From Plasmopara viticola (taxonomy: Eukaryota; Oomycota; Peronosporomycetes; Peronosporales; Peronosporaceae): 64,000 nucleotides of DNA. The stretch is from the NCBI GenBank assembly GCA_001695595.3, contig MBPM02000001.1, forward strand, positions 1,860,001 through 1,924,000. Reading direction: 5' to 3'. The notes under the pieces are model-generated. The model was not told where the DNA came from and searched no databases. It saw only the letters and a program-made list of their open reading frames with translations. The position numbers and the translations under genes were made by a program. Below, one piece after another: positions 36,378-47,664 of this stretch. How positions within the stretch are numbered: the stretch's first letter is position 1; each line of letters starts with the position of its first letter.

Positions 36378-39300
36378 CCATAGCCGTGAATAATGTCGTG
36401 ATAGATCGTCCTTATCGATTGAGTCATAACACTTGTTCGATTTCCGTGTTCTCTTTCACGTTCATTCGAAGAGCACTTGATATAGTAGCAACTATAGCCG
36501 CTAAGTTGCTCTTTGATTGTCGTAAAGCAATGTCTGCGAGCTTGCGAAAGTGCAACTTAATGTAGGCTCGAGCATGGTTGCCGACAAAGGCCGCCGAAGT
36601 AGAAACCTCTGCATTGTATAGTCTGTTGTTGCGGTGCAGCCAAATGGCCCGAAACACGCAACATCGAACAATGTTGAGTGCCACTTGGGTAGCATAAACT
36701 CCGTAAAGCTTGGTCGCAGTAGAAGTAAGATGACAACTTTCCGAAAAAACTACCAAAGTCCAATCAAGATTTCCTTCAATGAGGTCATCGAAAGGTCTAA
36801 GGTAATAATTCCATTGATAGCGAGCCACAGGACACTCCCAAAATAAGTGTTTAGCGTCTTCAATGTCCGTGCACCCGTGTATACAGGTAAGCGGCATGTC
36901 GACTTGTGTTCTCCATTTGAACTTGTATCTAACCCCAAGTGCATTGTGTTGTAGACGAAACTTGACATCGGAGCAGACAGGAAAAACATGACGATCCCAC
37001 GCATACTCCGCGGTCCATGTACGCGAAGGTAGCGTAAGAGGCTGAAGTTGAAGCTGCCGTAGAGGTAAGTCCGGAGCGGTAGTGTACTTGCGAGTCGCTA
37101 AAATTAGCTTAACGAAATCGCGATTGGTCATATCAATGACAAACACTCCATCAAAACTCCATGCATGACAAGCCGCTTCAATCTTAACGGGTCTAAAAGG
37201 TCCGTAATATGGATCGTCGCTTGGAGTAATTAAACTTAGGCGGCGAATTGTGTCGTTGACTAGTCTAGTCAATGAGCTTGGCCTAGCAAAGTCATCCTCA
37301 TCCAGTAGCATTCGTAGCAAGTCAGCCGTAGCGTAGGTTCCATTTAAATTTACAAAGTCTTGAAGACGGTTTAAGCCCGTACCCATGAGCTTGTCAACCG
37401 TTTCTGGACTAACACAACGTAGGGGTGCCTTCAACTTTCCAAAAGTAAAGTGAATGTTATCCCAAATAGGCATAGTTTGCGTAAACAACTTCCAATTAGT
37501 TGTTCCCCGCAAATGATGCAAGTCGGTCCACAATTTAAAAGTACATCGCCAGTAATCTGGAAGATGACTCCACCGGCCTCCTTTCATGTTAGCGTAGAGT
37601 ATGTCGAAACCTTCGCCCAACGGTTGTAGAGTCCTAGTGAAGATAGCCAATGCTGGCTCCATCCAGCGGGGTTCTGCAGACATTGCCACCGTAGCGGCGA
37701 TACCATCACGAAGACACTTTAGGTGCATAGCGTCAATGAAGGCTTTAGGCGAAGAAAGCCCAAGACCACCATCACTAATCCTTGTGTATATCCACTCTTT
37801 GTCAAATTTGCCGGGGTTAGCAGTCGACGAACTAGTGTCATTGGCGTTGACAAAATTTCGTATGATAATGTCAACTTGCTTGAGCGTAGCCAGGGGTGTA
37901 GGGGTGACACTTGCCGTGTACCAAAGCACTGGTAGGACTATACTTTGTAGTATTACCACCTTGCCACGCAGCGTCCTTGCCCGGTATTTCCAAAGGGCGC
38001 ACCGAGCTTGTATCTTCTTTAGCACATCGTTAAACCGCTGTTCCGCTGTAACAGTAGCTCCTTGTATAATACCAAGTAGCCGGACGGTTTCCCATGGCGT
38101 CAATACATGGACATTCGAGCGTCGTCGTAATTCAGTAAGTTTTAGGCATGATGAGAGAACGGCATAATGCTCGTTTTCTTCACATTGAGCCGCAAGCCAG
38201 CTGCACACGCGTATTCCTAAACTAATCCAAGAAACTCTTCAGCAGAATCCAAGTTAGATAGGAGCCCGGTGCAGTCGTCAGCAAACGCTAGTAATAGATG
38301 CGGCAGACCTTTTCCAGTAACAGGTATCCCTTGTGTAGACAATCGAGCCCGTAGGAAATTCATCATTGGCTCGATAAAAATCACAAAAAGACCTGGCGAA
38401 AGGGGGTCTCCTTGTCTGACGCCTGCCCCTAGTAAGAAGGGATCACCGGGACAGCCATTCAGCAGAAGACTAACTGATGTTTCATTGTAGAATGTCTTCA
38501 CCCACGCCCGGAAAGTCGCACCAAATCCGAAGTGATGAAGAACCATGTCTAAAGCCGGCCACAGAACACTGTCAAAGGCCTTTGCAAAGTCGAGAAGTAC
38601 CGCACACGCATCCGAGTACTGTGTTTTGCAGATTTCCTGCAAATCTTGAAAACGAAGTAACGAGTGACGAATTGACCGCCCTGGAACAAAGCCACTTTGG
38701 TCGTCATGAATGATCGTTGGTAATACCTTCCCCAAACGCCACTATATAACCTTTGGTCCCAGTTTGGCGTCGTGATTGAGGAGGGTCAGCGGTCGATAAT
38801 TGCCGGGTTTAGTGCGATCACCGGACTTGTATAGCAGCGAAAGGTGAGCCCTTCTTTGAAACTTCGTCATTTTCCCTTTTTGTAACTGATTGTCGTACAC
38901 CACTTCGTAGATTCGCGCCCATAAAGTCGCATTCAACTTGTAGTATTCGATCGGTAATCCATCTGGACCGAGAGCTTTGCCATTTTTAGATGCCATCATA
39001 GCCCAGTACAAGTCGTTGGCCGTGATAGGAGCATCAATCATCGCTTGTTGCTGGCTTGACAGTCGGTTGTATCTTGTAACATTGAAGCGAATTGCAGCGG
39101 TTGATAAGCCGAAGACCGTTTTTCAATCAAGTCAGCAGACGTGGACTGAAACAGTTTGCCCCAATATTCCCGGTGACGGGACGCGATTTCTGCCTGATCC
39201 TCAGTAGTTGTTCCATCGTCAATTGTCAGCTCCGTTATTGGAGACCGAAGACAATCCGGCTGTGGTGCACGAAAGAAGTAGCTGGTTGCACGTTCGCTTA

Positions 39301-39516
39301 AATGTAAGTCCGCGGCAAATTTTTTGTATTCATTTCTGGCCTTAATGTCCTCCCGATGGGACCGAAGATCCAGTTTTGCTTGTTCTAACTCGTTTTTGTT
39401 GTTTTCTGTAGGGAAAATGTTCACCAAGTCAGTCGCCGCGTTCACTGCATCAAATTTTGCGGACATGATCCGCTCATCTGCCTTCCGGAGCTCCTTCCAT
39501 CGGAGCCGAAGGAAGA
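35575..39516 (-). mobile_element. 5'-truncated LINE inserted in the unit 2 helicase
   Basis: A 3942-bp insertion between 18-bp target duplications, oriented on the minus strand with its 5' end at 39516. It begins inside the linker between endonuclease and reverse transcriptase, so the endonuclease is absent, as expected from incomplete reverse transcription. It contains the RT, a long C-terminal domain and about 0.85 kb of 3' non-coding sequence with a (TAG)n tract. The 3' end has no poly-A and ends ...AAAACAATTTA on its coding strand. Confidence 0.9.
36326..36377. repeat. (TAG)n microsatellite
   Basis: About 17 nearly uninterrupted TAG triplets in the 3' non-coding part of the LINE, with degenerate flanks (TAGTCG, TAGTCAT and TAGCCATAGCC). 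Likely length-variable. Confidence 0.9.
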
Positions 39517-39526
39517 ATGATAGCAT
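36424..39526 (-). pseudogene. LINE reverse transcriptase ORF2, inactive
   Basis: Four consecutive minus-strand blocks make up one RT gene. 39526-39038 is the region before the RT and runs into the flanking target sequence. 39041-38742 has KNGKALGPDGLPIEYYK and the YRPLTLLNHDAK motif. 38735-38217 is the catalytic core, with motif A DFAKAFDSVLW, motif B GVRQGDPLSPG and the active-site FADD near 38280. 38208-36424 holds the thumb and a 500-residue tail with a zinc-knuckle-like CIHGCTDIEDAKHLFWEC (zf-RVT type). A frameshift separates blocks 1 and 2, an in-frame TAG separates blocks 2 and 3, and a frameshift separates blocks 3 and 4. The catalytic aspartates are intact, so decay is modest. Confidence 0.85.
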
Positions 39527-39534
39527 TGTCTGGG
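39517..39534. repeat. Target-site duplication, right, LINE in unit 2
   Basis: Second copy of ATGATAGCATTGTCTGGG, after which the helicase pseudogene resumes. Confidence 0.88.
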
Positions 39535-40944
39535 ACGAACATCATAATTAATGCCTGGACGAGGCCTTGCAGAAAATATTTGAGCGCGTGAGGGAAGCAG
39601 GACAGTATGTTGAATACAAGAAAGCGTCTGATAAAGATGCTACTCAATCACCGATTGAGATCTTTAATCCGACCAAACCAAAAGCCAAGACCACGAATGA
39701 TGAACTCACCAAAAGATCACCAGTGAAGATGTAATCAAGAAGATCATCATGAAGAAGATTATCAATGACATGATGCTGCTGGTGAAGGATCTTAGTCGCA
39801 AGTGCAACAAGGTTGATCTGTATAATTTATCATCGCTGCGCAATGTCACGATCGATGACCCAAACTCGCGCTGCTGATCCGGCATCCTAAGTATGTAATC
39901 AATCGAGTTGATGTGTGACCCGATAATATCAATTTTGTACTATCTGATAGTAATGACGGTTCCATGTGAAGCATTTCGCTCATCTAATTTATAAGCCGTA
40001 TGTGAAGACGAAGATGGTTCCACTCATAGAAGGAACGCAGAGGTGTGGTAAGAATTCTGCATTTTATATTTCATCTTAAGTGATTGGCCCTCAAAGTAGT
40101 CTTGTGTGTCCAGAAATGGAGCGTATCACTGCTCAGCTAGCAGTTGTACTAGACGAAGCTTTTGACTCAAACAATTGATTTATGAACAGTCAAATGAAGA
40201 GTTACATTACCGACGATCGCACGCAGATTTAACGCAAAGGTATCGGAACTATTGAAGCCAATGACTAAGCAAATTATGTGATCTTGATAAACAATGACTT
40301 AAGATCAATCATCGAATCCAATGATCGTCGATATATGTGTCTCGTTGCCAGTGAAAGCCGTGTCGGTGATGAAAAATATTTTGATCACTATTTTGATACT
40401 TTAGCCAATCTCGATGCAGGTCGGGACAAATTTCAATTTCTAGCGCGTGTTAATTTGACAAAATAAGAGCCACATGCGTTCAATCTCACGAAGTTTAAAA
40501 GGATACTCAAGACAAAGCAAACCAACTACGTGGTAAAGTGGCTCCTCGATATCCATGAGAGACTAAGCAATGAAAAGTTGACAAAATCAAAAGCATCGAC
40601 GTCTGAGTGGTATAATAAATACGGCAGATGGGCTGAAACGAGTGGACAGTCCTGAACCGCCGTGTCTTTTAATGCATTTAGTGGATTGTTGAAGAATGAA
40701 GAGATAGACACGAAATCAAATAATGGTGTTGATAGTGGCAAGCGTTTGAAGTTCCGATATCGCGACAACTTTTGGGAGTACAACTAGCGCAGTACATCGA
40801 ATAGAGAAACGGTACCGGAGGTTTTGGTAATCTCAATAACAAATGATATTTTTTTAGTCATACGCAAAGACAAAAAAAGATTGAGCAATGCCGGATCTAC
40901 TAAGCTTCTACCCACCTGATAAGCCTGTAATACTTAAAGTGATA

Positions 40945-41395
40945 TATTTTGCCTCTATATTGGTTATGACCGTCGCTTTCACACGTAACCTAATCGACAA
41001 GCCTATCTTAATTCACCTCGTTGTATCGCTTGCATTTCTCAGTTAGAGCTTTCTTATTGGCTTCCCGATATCTTTTTGTACTCTTTCTCTGTTATTCCCC
41101 TTTCAGTAGTCCAAGGGCAGGTTTCTTATTCACACAAGCTCTCTTGAATTTGTTGATCCATAACGTCTCGTAAGCATGCAGCTGATGACTATCGGCAACG
41201 TCACACTGTTTGACCAGTATGACCTCGTGCTCGAACGGACCATACTTTCTGAAGTATGGGTAGATTGCAATTTTGCTTATTCCTTTTTTTCATCCCAACG
41301 CTTAAAATTAGACCGATGCCCACTCATACGATGTTTGAGTAGATCAAAGTGCTACCCACATAGCAAATGTCGCTTTGACTACAAACGATTTTTCA
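40945..41395 (-). pseudogene. Broken GIY-YIG nuclease gene, unit 2
   Basis: Best copy of the nuclease remnant. On the minus strand from 41395: KIVCSQSDICYVGST, then HRMSGHRSNFKRWDEKK in a shifted frame. Then YPYFRKYGPFEHEVILVKQC and HQLHAYETLWINKFKRACVN lead through KKPALGLLKG to a stop. After the stop the frame reads YREANKKALTEKCKRYNEVN. The order matches a GIY-YIG domain with a Lys-rich repeat tail. Two frame changes and at least two stops disable it. The gene ends about 25 bp from the end of the convergent helicase pseudogene. Confidence 0.75.
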
Positions 41396-43349
41396 AATGA
41401 ACTGATTATGACGATTGTTATTCTTATAATTTAAACATCAAGATCAACCGTAATTAAAGTTATACCAAATGAAACGATCACCTTTAAATACGACGATGAG
41501 TCATGGAAGGTGAATCATGCCTACGCCGCTAACCGATTTCACTCATCCACGCAAAGGGCCGGCTTCAGGTCCGACCGCAGTCGCAATACCGTCAAGAAGA
41601 CCTGTGAATCCGAAGCAACAGGCAGCATTTAATAATTTTTCTAAGGCCTCCGATGTAAATTTCGCAACATATGGAAAGAATCGTTACACCACTTGAATCG
41701 TCCGACACAAAATGCTGGGTACCTTGCTTTGTTTTGATAAAGTTAATGGCGTATGTCCCTTTTAAAATTTAAAAAAGTCTTGTAAAAAACTTTAATTTTT
41801 CTATCGAGCGGTATTTTTTTGTATTTAATAATATTTTTTCTCTTTATGGCATAATTTTGAATGTCTCTTTTCATCTAGACTGGATGCAATCGCAATTTTT
41901 TCTTGCTGATTGCTTTTTACCTTGTATCACGAAAGGAAACTGGACTCAAAGTGGAGTCAGGGTGTCAGGGTCAAAATCCAAGCAAATACTTGTGCTTTTT
42001 ACAGGCAATAGCACTCATGAATGTTGTAGCCCACTTATACAAAAGGGGGTCAATTTGACGATGTGTAAGCCTCATTACTCCTCGATAATTAATTGTCCGG
42101 CAGAAATTGGTACATACCACTTAGTGCGTCTTTTAAGCACTTCGTTCAGCCGGGTCTCGCTCTGAGTTTGATCTACTGAGCCTCAAAAAGCTCAACAATC
42201 CAAAAGAGATAAACTTTGACAAGAAAAAAAATATCGCGGAAGAGAATGGAACAAGATGCAACAAAAGTTAAACTCGGGTGATAGCATTTAAAGATCAGGT
42301 GTGATCTATCAGTCAAGTCAAAAAGGTCTAATTAACAGCAAGCTAGGTCCTAATAGCTTTTGTAGTGTATACTCAAACGCAGCGATAGACCACAGAGTTC
42401 TTAACGAGACCACCGTTAAAATATTATACCCAAACATAACTTCCTGGCTGTCTTTCTCTTTGATTGGCTAAAATAAGCTTCAAACGCACAATCTTACCGA
42501 GACCGCAGTATATTGCGCTGTATCAGACTCTGGCAAGCCAGTCAAAGTCTTAACTTATAACTTCCAACATTCCGTCGCTACTGACAGGCTTTGTTTAGTA
42601 GCCGAAGTATCAGCCTTTGGGCTGCCCTTTTCATGAATATCTAACGATTTTCCACTCGTTTATGTTTGTACGTGTGGGTCTACCTATATGTGGCAAAAGC
42701 TCAGAAGTGTAAGTTTCTTTCGACCCGAATGACTGCAGATCAATGCATTGGGCTTCAGTAGACATGTTTTCTTAGATCAAACGATCTAGCCGGAGTCTTA
42801 ACCATTCGACCTTAGCATCATTGTCTGCGATGAATTGTTTGTACTAAAAGCCCTAATTCGGCATCTGTTATGTATGTCCAACAGATTTTTTCGTCAATAG
42901 ATTTTTCAATCCTGCTGATATGGGCCAAAAGCTGCACAAAATCGCGTCGATAAGCGCATTGATCTCCTCAGACTTGTATTTGAACTGTAAGTCGTTACAA
43001 CGATTTAACTATTCTATAGAACAAGTGGAGTAAATTTACCGCCGTTCTAATGTATGGCTGATATGAAGCAGGAACTTGAGCTTAATGCCACCCGGGTCCT
43101 CACTACTGTGTATTACATGGTGGGTTTTTCATGTCATGAATTGCGTAATCCCGTTCGACATCCTTAAGCTGCGTGGACTAGAAATTTAAGATACTGGACC
43201 TAGGCGCTGGAATAAAGCTGTCTCTAGCGCAGAATCCTGGGCCCTTTTCATGACGGGTTTTGTTCCCCTCATAATCCTAAAAGATTTCTTCAAACATTGA
43301 GGCGTCCATCCCACCAAGCTTTTACACACCCAATTCAGTGCGGGCTGGT

Positions 43350-43495
43350 AGGGCAGTCACACTTTTGATTGCGATTGCTGGTCTACTTCAGTGATCATCT
43401 ACGGCTACGTTGATTCGTATTTTATGGGTATCACTGAACCAAGCACCTCCTGGTCCTAGGTTGATCGACCAACTACTTGAGCCACAACGTCAGTT
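43350..43495 (-). repeat. Degenerate SINE-like element, unit 3
   Basis: Same position in the unit as the other copies, but the A box now reads TGGCTCAAGTAGTTG and the B box has extra bases (43427-43441), so pol III transcription from it is unlikely. Confidence 0.45.
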
Positions 43496-43986
43496 AGCTG
43501 CCTAAATTAAAGCAATACAATCTGTACTTATCGAGCTGCAATAACGCGCAATTTTTGGCATAGTTGGAAGCACCGCAAATGTCGCTAAAGATTTTTGTCA
43601 CTTCCAGCCAAGCCATGATTGGTACCTGCTGAAGACTTTCCTTGATGCCCACTTCGTTGGCCCCTTCGAGACAGAAATAAGTTATATGTATTAGCTGATC
43701 GCAGAAGAAGCAATAGGTGCTGCTTCGCTGGGCAGCACTTAAACATATTTGGACCGGGCCTAGATCGGCGCAAATAACCCCGGTGTCCGGGATCACCTAT
43801 GCCTGCCATTGATTGTGGACGTTGCTTGTAGAGCTCAGCCGTCATGACTTGATTCCGTTGCTTGGCAGCTATGAAGGCTGGAGCTGGCCCTCTTGACTGC
43901 CAAGTGGCCGCCTCATTAGGTCTAAAGACACAGCAAACTTTTTGTGCAATGAGAGTTGATTTGGCAGCCAACTGGTATACAATCAA
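43494..43986 (-). other. Unidentified two-frame minus-strand ORF cluster, unit 3
   Basis: Counterpart of 16607-17018 with the longest frames of the four: 43986-43585 (133 codons) and 43796-43494 (100 codons). The second frame continues to a plausible end just before the degenerate SINE-like block. Function unknown. Confidence 0.3.
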
Positions 43987-45290
43987 TTCGCGAAGGCACA
44001 GGATTGGCTACAAGCAATATCAGATGTGATGGGATCGCACAGCGCCTTACATTGAGGAGTCGTGAAGGAAGATATAGAATTTGCGATTATTCAGTATGCT
44101 TAATCTTGAAGGGACCAACGTGTGCAATAGACTGCACATAAGAAAAAGAATTAACTTTATGCAATTCCACTTATTGGTCCTACTTATAGCTTTAGATAAC
44201 ACTGATTATAATCCTTCGAGGCACTTTAATGTGCAAACCGGTATATTTAACAATTGGGTACCTGTCTTGCATCCTGATCCACAACTCTTGAGAAGTTCTC
44301 TTTGATGCGAAGCCAGCTCTATTCACATAATTTTGGCGCTAAGTAATGACCAGCTTTAGCATTCACTGCAGCCTGACGCGGTAGGCAACGACATCTTTGC
44401 TTCGAAAAGCACTACTTGTTAGATTCTTCTGTTACACTGAACGTCGCAACGAGCGCAACGTCGTACCTCTCGCTACTAGTGTCCGCGCAAGCATTGCTGT
44501 TACTCTTAAATTTAGATGAGCTTGTTTACACGCTCATTGGATGCGTATGTCAGCGCCTATCATCATGAAGCATTCCAGATAAGCCGTGTGTGACTCGCAT
44601 TAGAGTCTAAACTTCTTAATAGATGCGTAAGTTCTAGTCAGTGATTATGGTCCGAAAAAATTGTTTTACCTCAGCGCACAGGATCCGAGGGCACGCCTAT
44701 TCTAGTTTAATGGGTAGGGCAGTTTCTGTACTTGCGCTAGGAAGTATAGTTGCGTGGTATAGTCAAGTGAGCTTGACAAGAGTCTTGGTCACTTAAGTGC
44801 TCTGCGCAATATAGTTTCTGGAGAAAATTCGTAGGCCGTGCAATGAGAGACGAGGCAGACTCGACGTTCTCTTTGAAGCTTATACTAACAAAAGGGTCGC
44901 TGGCAGCATCGACTGCTGATTATGCTTAACTTAACGCTCTACATCAAAGTCACATGTGGGTGACACAGTTTCACCAGCAGTGGGTGGTATAAATTTGCAA
45001 AAGAGAGCCGGTACACGATACAAAATCGATCCTTGGGTGTCACGAACGAACCCCACACTAATAAATCTAATTTACAGTGACTACCATGGTGTTTGCAACG
45101 CGGTAATTCAAGGCACTATCAGACACGCTTAAGCTACTGCGGCTTGACGATTTCAAACGTACCATATTTTTGGCTTTGACTAAACAAAGAATTGGAAACA
45201 TCTAATGAATGTTTTTGAGGATGGGAATATCTTTAGAGAGTTAAGTTGCATTGGATGAAAGCGTCTTAGAGGCCCGGAGATTCTAAGTTT

Positions 45291-45793
45291 CTACTTCAGG
45301 CTTCTTTGATGTAATGTCAAGAGATCGACCACTAAGTCAGACAAACGAATTTGTTCGTCATACCAAACGATACCAATCTGAAGCCCTTGGTTATTTTCTT
45401 CGTCGTGAAAGATGCTAAAGTCAACGATACTTTCCTCGACAGCAATTCCAGCTGTATAATTTTGAATCGGTGAACAGTATGTTCGGCAATAGAGTGCCAT
45501 ATTGTCGGATGCGCGCTTTAAGAAACATGTACCAACAACAAAGATCTGTAATGCGATATACTGTTAGAGGTGCATTTGAAGACTTGTCTTAGCATTTAAG
45601 ACCTAAGCCACTACTTACTTCTGGCGGCACATGTTGCACCCATTTGTGTCCCTAAGTCGACTGCCCCGCGCTTCAGCTTGAGGTGTCTGATCTGAGTGAG
45701 AAAGTTTCTTTTCTTTGTAATTAGCTCCAAATTTGACTGCTTGTTCAAAGAGCTTAGCTTTACGTATACTGTACATCTAGGCGCTATAATCAA
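45291..45793 (-). other. Unidentified minus-strand cluster, unit 3
   Basis: Best-preserved copy of this cluster. The upstream block is 45793-45611, ending at a GTAAGT donor. The downstream block is open through 45500-45291 (MALYCRTYCSPIQNYTAGIA at its start) and continues upstream to about 45555. Phases of the visible donor and nearest AG do not join the two blocks cleanly, so I cannot propose a gene model. Confidence 0.32.
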
Positions 45794-46032
45794 TTTGTCG
45801 GTCTTTATTCATTTAATTTTGCTTTGTCTACAAGGTCGAGTGTAGCGGACAACACTTTGAAGAAGGCCAGGGAAACCTTGAGATATATAAGTAGAATTTT
45901 TGAAGATCAAAAGCTTACAAGGCGGCTTTTATAAAGTATTACTGCATCAACAAAAGTCGATGGCGTACTCAGATGCATGCCTTTGCAGGATCGTAAAAGA
46001 TTTGATGAAGCGATGTAAAAGGATTTCAGAGT

Positions 46033-46037
46033 GTAAC
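46033..46037. repeat. Target-site duplication, left, copia element
   Basis: GTAAC, repeated at 50496-50500 immediately after the 3' LTR; 5 bp is the usual size for copia integrase. Confidence 0.8.
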
Positions 46038-46183
46038 TGTTAACATTACACCGCTGAATGCATGTTGAACAGGTGGATGGCTTTACAGTAATTACAAGTA
46101 CGTCACAATTAGTAATTACATATGGTAGCCATTCATTGGTCAGGATAAATATATTCACTTCGGTTTTTACTTTCTTCTTAACA
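46038..46183 (+). repeat. Copia 5' LTR
   Basis: 146 bp, TG...CA ends with a short TGTTAA/TTAACA inverted repeat. A TATA-like ATAAATATATT lies near its 3' third (about 46146) and probably belongs to the element's promoter. Confidence 0.9.
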
Positions 46184-46231
46184 GGTTAACAGCCGCAAAC
46201 AACAGCCTCGCATCACCACACCGTCACCGCC

Positions 46232-46927
46232 ATGACTACCAAGCGCACCGAAGTCCTCCTAGGAGATGGTAACTACTACCATTGGGAGTTCAATATGAGA
46301 ATGGCCTTCGCAAGAAAAGGGCTGCTGGGACACATTATGGGCGCGAAGGGCGAGAGCGAAATAACGGAGACGTGGCTCGTGAATGACGCCAAGGCATTGG
46401 GTATAATTGCCCAGGGCGTCGAGATACAACACCAGACCAAGATACGGTCTGCTACTCGTGCCTTGGAGGCATGGGGAACGCTTCGCGATTTCTACCATCG
46501 TTCCACTTTACACAACCGTGTCACGATGACACGGCGCCTTCTTGAGTTTAAGATGGAGAGTGGCACTCGCATGGTGGAACATCTGGACGCGTTCGATGAG
46601 CTGGTCGTGGGACTCCAGATGACGGGAGAGCCGGTGGATGAATCAAGACAGCTAGTGGTGCTTCTGAGCAGCTTGCCGGCGGAATATGAAATAATATCTT
46701 CTATCGTGGAGAACGCCAAGGACATCACTCTGATCGAAGTCAAGGAGAAGCTGTTGAAGGAGTCAGACAGACTACAGAAGAAGGAAGCAAGTGAGAAAGC
46801 GTTTCGAGCCACATACAATGATGGACGGATCAAGGGCAGACGAGGAAGTGGCCGCAAGATTACGCGCCACGCAAGGGCGGCGGTTTTCGGGGAAAATGCT
46901 TCAATTGTGACCAGACTGGTCATATGA
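46232..46927 (+). pseudogene. Copia gag, frame lost before the zinc knuckle
   Basis: 231 codons from the first ATG after the LTR. The N-terminal part (LLGDGNYYHWEFNMRMAFA) is the UBN2/gag-polypeptide type found in copia elements, and this structural protein would form the virus-like particle. About residue 210 the frame shifts: the CCHC knuckle CFNCDQTGHMKRDC is encoded in the next register, just before and across 46924. Because the shift falls upstream of the knuckle, it is a disabling mutation and not a programmed gag-pol frameshift. Confidence 0.88.
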
Positions 46928-47664
46928 AGCGGGACTGCCCAGCTGCTGAGAACCGTTCCAGAAACCGTTATAGCGGTAATGATGCAGTGTTTGCTGTGGG
47001 GGATGAGCAATCAGTAAGCTGGCTGATCGACAGTGGTGCGACGTCACACATGACCCCTCACCGAAGTGACTTGATCGACTTCAAGCAACTTAAAGACGAC
47101 ATCAAGGTAACAATTGCAGATGGCAGAAAGTTACGCGTCGAAGGAGCTGGAACAGTGAAGCTTATTGGCTTAGACGGAAGACGCATATCGATGATGGAAG
47201 TGCTACTTATCCCTGGACTTGACAGACGTCTACTGTCGGTGGGAAAGCTTGCCGAACGTGGACTAAGTGTGGAATTTCAGCGTGCTTCGTGCATCATTTG
47301 GGACAAGAACGAAGCTTTGGCAACTGGGACAAGAAATGGGAAAGCTTACACACTGGATTGTCAGCAAGAGGAGGCACGATTGGTGCAATACTCGGGAGTT
47401 GATAGTCAGTGGGAGTTATGGCACGCTCGCATGGGACATCCAAGTGAGGACGTTTTAGTGAAAACTATGCGATCCACAGAAGGTATTCCTGCGCTAAAAC
47501 AAGGTATCAAGACCCTGTGTGGTGGATGCATGAAGGGCAAGCAGACGATCGAAGCCTTTCCAGGACGCTCCATGACAAAGACATCACGTGTATTGGAGTT
47601 AGTTCACACAGACGTGATGGGACCCATGAAGACACTTCAAAAGGAGGTGCTAAATACATTTTGA
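46855..47664 (+). pseudogene. Copia protease and integrase N-terminal part
   Basis: This register carries the CCHC knuckle, then the aspartic protease site (WLIDSGATSHMT, about 47022-47055) and the integrase HHCC zinc finger (WHARMGH ... CGGCMKGKQ, about 47418-47540). The first catalytic Asp of integrase lies in VHTDVMGP (about 47608). The frame ends at 47664 because of a one-base change near 47640; integrase continues in the next register. Confidence 0.88.

Larger units (their letters stand above)
35072..40919 (+). pseudogene. Broken D5-like helicase gene, unit 2, split by a LINE
   Basis: Same arrangement as unit 1: N-terminal Cys/His cluster from 35072, acidic region to 35574, then the LINE 35575-39516, then the remainder from 39535. 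The Walker A remnant EGTQRCGKNS is at 40029-40058. The NNDLRS...DRRYMCLV and GDEKYFDHYFDTL motifs are at 40290-40410, and the C-terminal segment ends at 40919. The codon after the acidic block reads straight on after the LINE (…SIVW then DEHHN), confirming that the gene was continuous before insertion. Extra stops in this copy include one at about 40177 within the Walker-B-following region. Confidence 0.75.
26921..41678 (+). repeat. Tandem unit 2 of the ~11-kb array
   Basis: The same order of elements as unit 1, with 14758 bp total and about 10.80 kb after removing the 3942-bp LINE and one 18-bp target duplication. It is shorter because about 0.42 kb is missing upstream of the phosphatase gene, joining sequence at about 32529. 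It also carries a private perfect inverted repeat at 29530-29596. The phosphatase and helicase N-terminal portions are almost identical to unit 3, while the middle part shares differences with unit 4. Gaps between the listed elements hold no recognisable gene. Confidence 0.9.

Noticed and set aside
36634..38167. Plus-strand frames of 70-188 codons inside the LINE
   Set aside because: Antisense shadows of the LINE reverse transcriptase gene.
46927..47010. Possible programmed frameshift between gag and pol of the copia element
   Set aside because: The register change occurs before the gag zinc knuckle, so normal gag would be truncated; a mutation or read error fits better.
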